From an uncultured Candidatus Melainabacteria bacterium (GTDB taxonomy: Bacteria; Cyanobacteriota; Vampirovibrionia; Gastranaerophilales; Gastranaerophilaceae), in the NCBI GenBank assembly GCA_934754425.1, contig CAKVIN010000034.1:1-7968 (forward strand): a DNA stretch of 7,968 bases, written 5' to 3'. The stretch's first letter is position 1, and each line of letters opens with the position of its first letter. Shown here piece after piece: positions 7,022-7,968 of this stretch. A program made the position numbers and the translations under genes. The notes under the pieces are model-generated. The model was not told the DNA's origin, searched no databases, and saw only the letters and a list, made by a program, of their open reading frames with translations.

Positions 7022-7093
7022 TTCTAATGTCATTTCCCAATTATGAATTCTCCTTTAGATTTAAAGTTTTAATAGATTTTTAGAAATGTTTAC

Positions 7094-7130
7094 GAAAGAG
7101 GCCGGGAGTATTCTCGGTCTTCTTTCTCTT
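7094..7130 (+). terminator. Possible terminator after the 61-aa gene
   Basis: GAAAGAGGCCGGGAG pairs with CTCGGTCTTCTTTC around a TATT loop, with small bulges and G-U pairs. The stem is followed by a pyrimidine-rich stretch, not a clean T run. It lies 73 nt after the stop of the 61-aa gene. Because of its G-U pairs it folds better on the plus strand. Confidence 0.45.
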
Positions 7131-7232
7131 CATTCACAGTAGAAGAGTAGTACTGAATGGATTTCACCATTATTACAGTGGTACATGCATTAAAAGCATA
7201 TGTATTATTTTCGGACCAATACATATACTCTG

Positions 7233-7267
7233 AGGAAGGGTGCACTCTCTACACTTCCTGATTTTTT
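7233..7267 (+). terminator. Rho-independent terminator-like hairpin
   Basis: AGGAAG plus TG (7233-7242, with a 2-nt bulge) pairs with CACTTCCT (7252-7259) around a 9-nt loop. Two bases later six T residues follow (7262-7267). It points along the plus strand. No plus-strand gene lies between it and the 61-aa gene, so it would end read-through or a small RNA. Confidence 0.5.
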
Positions 7268-7414
7268 ATATGCTTCCCTCGTCATAACTTTCGTTATTGT
7301 TACTAACGTATCACATATTACTTATTCGTAAATCAGGTTGGCACATGCGTTACCTGCGAACTTGCGTTCACTTCACTATAAAGAATAGCAGGTTTCGATG
7401 TTTTATTCCTCTAT

Positions 7415-7510
7415 TTATTTATAGCCGCTAATCTCCACACATTGATTATAAATCTCTATGTAGATAGGCTCATTATCAAAATCGGAAAAATTGTAACCCT
7501 GAGTTTGGGT
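7415..7510 (-). pseudogene. C-terminal fragment of an unidentified gene
   Basis: Just past the tape measure stop, a different minus-strand frame reads 31 codons of protein-like composition to a TAA at 7415-7417. The text includes GYNFSDFDNEPIYIEIYNQC and ends VEISGYK. Upstream in that frame the translation becomes implausible (a Trp run) because it overlaps the tape measure in the wrong frame. This suggests the 3' end of another gene joined to the cut tape measure near 7510. I do not recognise the protein. It may also be chance open frame. Confidence 0.35.
7470..7493 (-). repeat. Right copy of an inverted repeat flanking the cassette
   Basis: On the minus strand this reads CAATTTTTCCGATTTT, two bases, then TAATGA, and matches 4217-4240 in inverted orientation with one extra T. 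It lies 17-40 bp inside the point where the tape measure stops. It overlaps the fragment frame at 7415-7510. Confidence 0.35.
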
Positions 7511-7968
7511 CAACCTACGGCTGTTTTTATACCACCACCAGTTAAAAATTTTAATCCGGCCATGGTAGCATTTTTTACTGTCATTGCTGCAAATATAGCA
7601 GTTATCAATGCAGGAATTGGTCCTAAAGTTTTTTCAAGTCCAGTAAATGCTTCTGTAAGGCTGTGTACAAAATCTAATGCACCATTTACTTGACCTGATT
7701 GGTAAAAGTTAAGCCAGAACTCATCCATTTGAGTTTTAATAGCTTGTACTTTTCCACTAAATGATTCCATGTATTTTTCCTGATTGGCTTCAGCATTACC
7801 TTGAGTAGTTGTAGCTTCTTCAGCTAAAGACATAGAATCTGTGAATGCGTCCAAAATGCTTTTAAACTTTGACGTTTGGCGTGTCGCTGATACGTCAAAT
7901 GCGATTTTTGCTTGCTGTGCATCAGTTAAATCGTTCCATTTGGATTTCAATTCGGATAACACCGTAAT
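7510..7968 (-). CDS. Phage tail tape measure protein, internal fragment
   Basis: The frame is open at the right edge of the window, so the N-terminus lies outside. The visible 152 residues match the end of the TP901-type tape measure core: VLSELKSKWNDL, DAQQAKIAF and a TRQ motif near the start, then a helix with NQEKYMESFSGKVQAIK and a hydrophobic segment with LGPIPALITAIFAAMTVKN. These proteins set tail length and occupy the tail tube. The frame ends at a TGA right after GGGIKTAVG, a point where homologous proteins go on for several hundred residues. The missing continuation looks like the ORF beginning at 4243. The internal GTG at 7962 is not a real start. Confidence 0.8.
   Translation of the reverse strand: MTVLSELKSKWNDLTDAQQAKIAFDVSATRQTSKFKSILDAFTDSMSLAEEATTTQGNAEANQEKYMESFSGKVQAIKTQMDEFWLNFYQSGQVNGALDFVHSLTEAFTGLEKTLGPIPALITAIFAAMTVKNATMAGLKFLTGGGIKTAVG

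Larger units (their letters stand above)
7022..7414. ncRNA. Non-coding stretch rich in hairpins, possible structured RNA
   Basis: About 390 bases without a convincing gene on either strand. Stems visible: 7094-7126; 7131-7159 (9 bp with a 2-nt bulge); 7196-7228 (GCATATGTATT with AATACATATAC), which competes with ACATGC (7183-7188) for the same bases; 7233-7259; 7284-7297; and ACCTGC/GCAGGT (7352-7357 with 7388-7393) enclosing 7358-7369. On the minus strand the stems at 7284-7297 and 7358-7369 have GNRA loops (GAAA and GCAA), which favours a minus-strand RNA. On the plus strand two stems look like terminators. No tRNA, tmRNA, RNase P, group I or group II intron signature was recognised. Confidence 0.35.
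4244..7510. other. Accessory cassette splitting the tape measure gene
   Basis: Tape measure-like coding sequence stops at 7510 and resumes at 4243, on the same strand and in the expected order. The 3.3 kb between holds small genes on both strands and long non-coding stretches with hairpins. No transposase, integrase, recombinase, reverse transcriptase or homing endonuclease is seen. It appears richer in AT: 4381-4440 has 8 G/C in 60 bases, against 20 in 60 at 1681-1740 in the fibre gene. The exact edges are uncertain by tens of bases. It may be an insertion, a recombination product or an assembly join. Confidence 0.5.

Noticed and set aside
7263..7420. Short ORFs of about 26-27 codons on either strand in the non-coding stretch
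   Set aside because: They have no ribosome binding site and overlap the hairpins. Their lengths are expected by chance.
6582..7440. tRNA genes in the non-coding stretches
   Set aside because: No cloverleaf with a TTCRANY arm and matching acceptor stem could be found by eye on either strand.
4244..7510. Group I or group II intron, or IStron, splitting the tape measure
   Set aside because: No recognisable intron core, no domain V near the 4244 end, no GUGYG-type 5' end at the 7510 junction, and no intron-encoded reverse transcriptase, homing endonuclease or TnpB. The left edge is occupied by a coding gene and its promoter.
7442..7693. Plus-strand 83-codon frame at the right end
   Set aside because: It is antisense to the tape measure fragment, whose minus-strand translation matches a known family.

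Overview
The window looks like part of a tailed phage or prophage of an AT-rich, low-GC Gram-positive host, probably a gut Clostridia-type bacterium. This rests on AAGGAG-type ribosome binding sites, a TP901-type tape measure protein, a CotH-like/leucine-rich/HxH-repeat tail fibre of the kind seen in gut Firmicutes phages, and a DUF2513-like gene. No taxonomic search could be run.

Layout, right to left in the direction of the tail genes (minus strand). Positions 7968-7510 encode the middle of a tape measure protein, cut off by a stop right after a Gly-rich stretch. The next minus-strand DNA (7510-7415) reads, in another frame, like the last 31 codons of an unrelated gene. A 3.3 kb, more AT-rich accessory cassette follows (about 4244-7510). 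At 4243 the tape measure resumes, with its TM-like segment, coiled coil and C-terminal linker region, and runs to about 2385. There it passes in frame into a large tail-fibre protein (CotH-like region, leucine-rich region, 22-residue HxH repeats) that ends at 95. A hairpin and the ribosome binding site of the next tail gene lie at the left edge.

The cassette contains a plus-strand double zinc-ribbon gene with an extended -10 promoter straddling the left junction. Facing it is a minus-strand pair of small genes (85 and 57 aa). Then come a plus-strand pair (DUF2513-like and a 248-aa unknown), a hairpin-rich 250-nt leader, a 61-aa single-span membrane protein, and a roughly 390-nt non-coding stretch rich in hairpins.

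The genes do not form one obvious pathway. The main signal is architectural: a split tape measure, a tape measure-fibre fusion that skips the usual distal tail and baseplate genes, and a cassette of small unknown genes with possible structured RNAs. This could be a decaying or recombining prophage, an accessory insertion into the tail operon, or an assembly chimera. The sequence alone cannot separate these.
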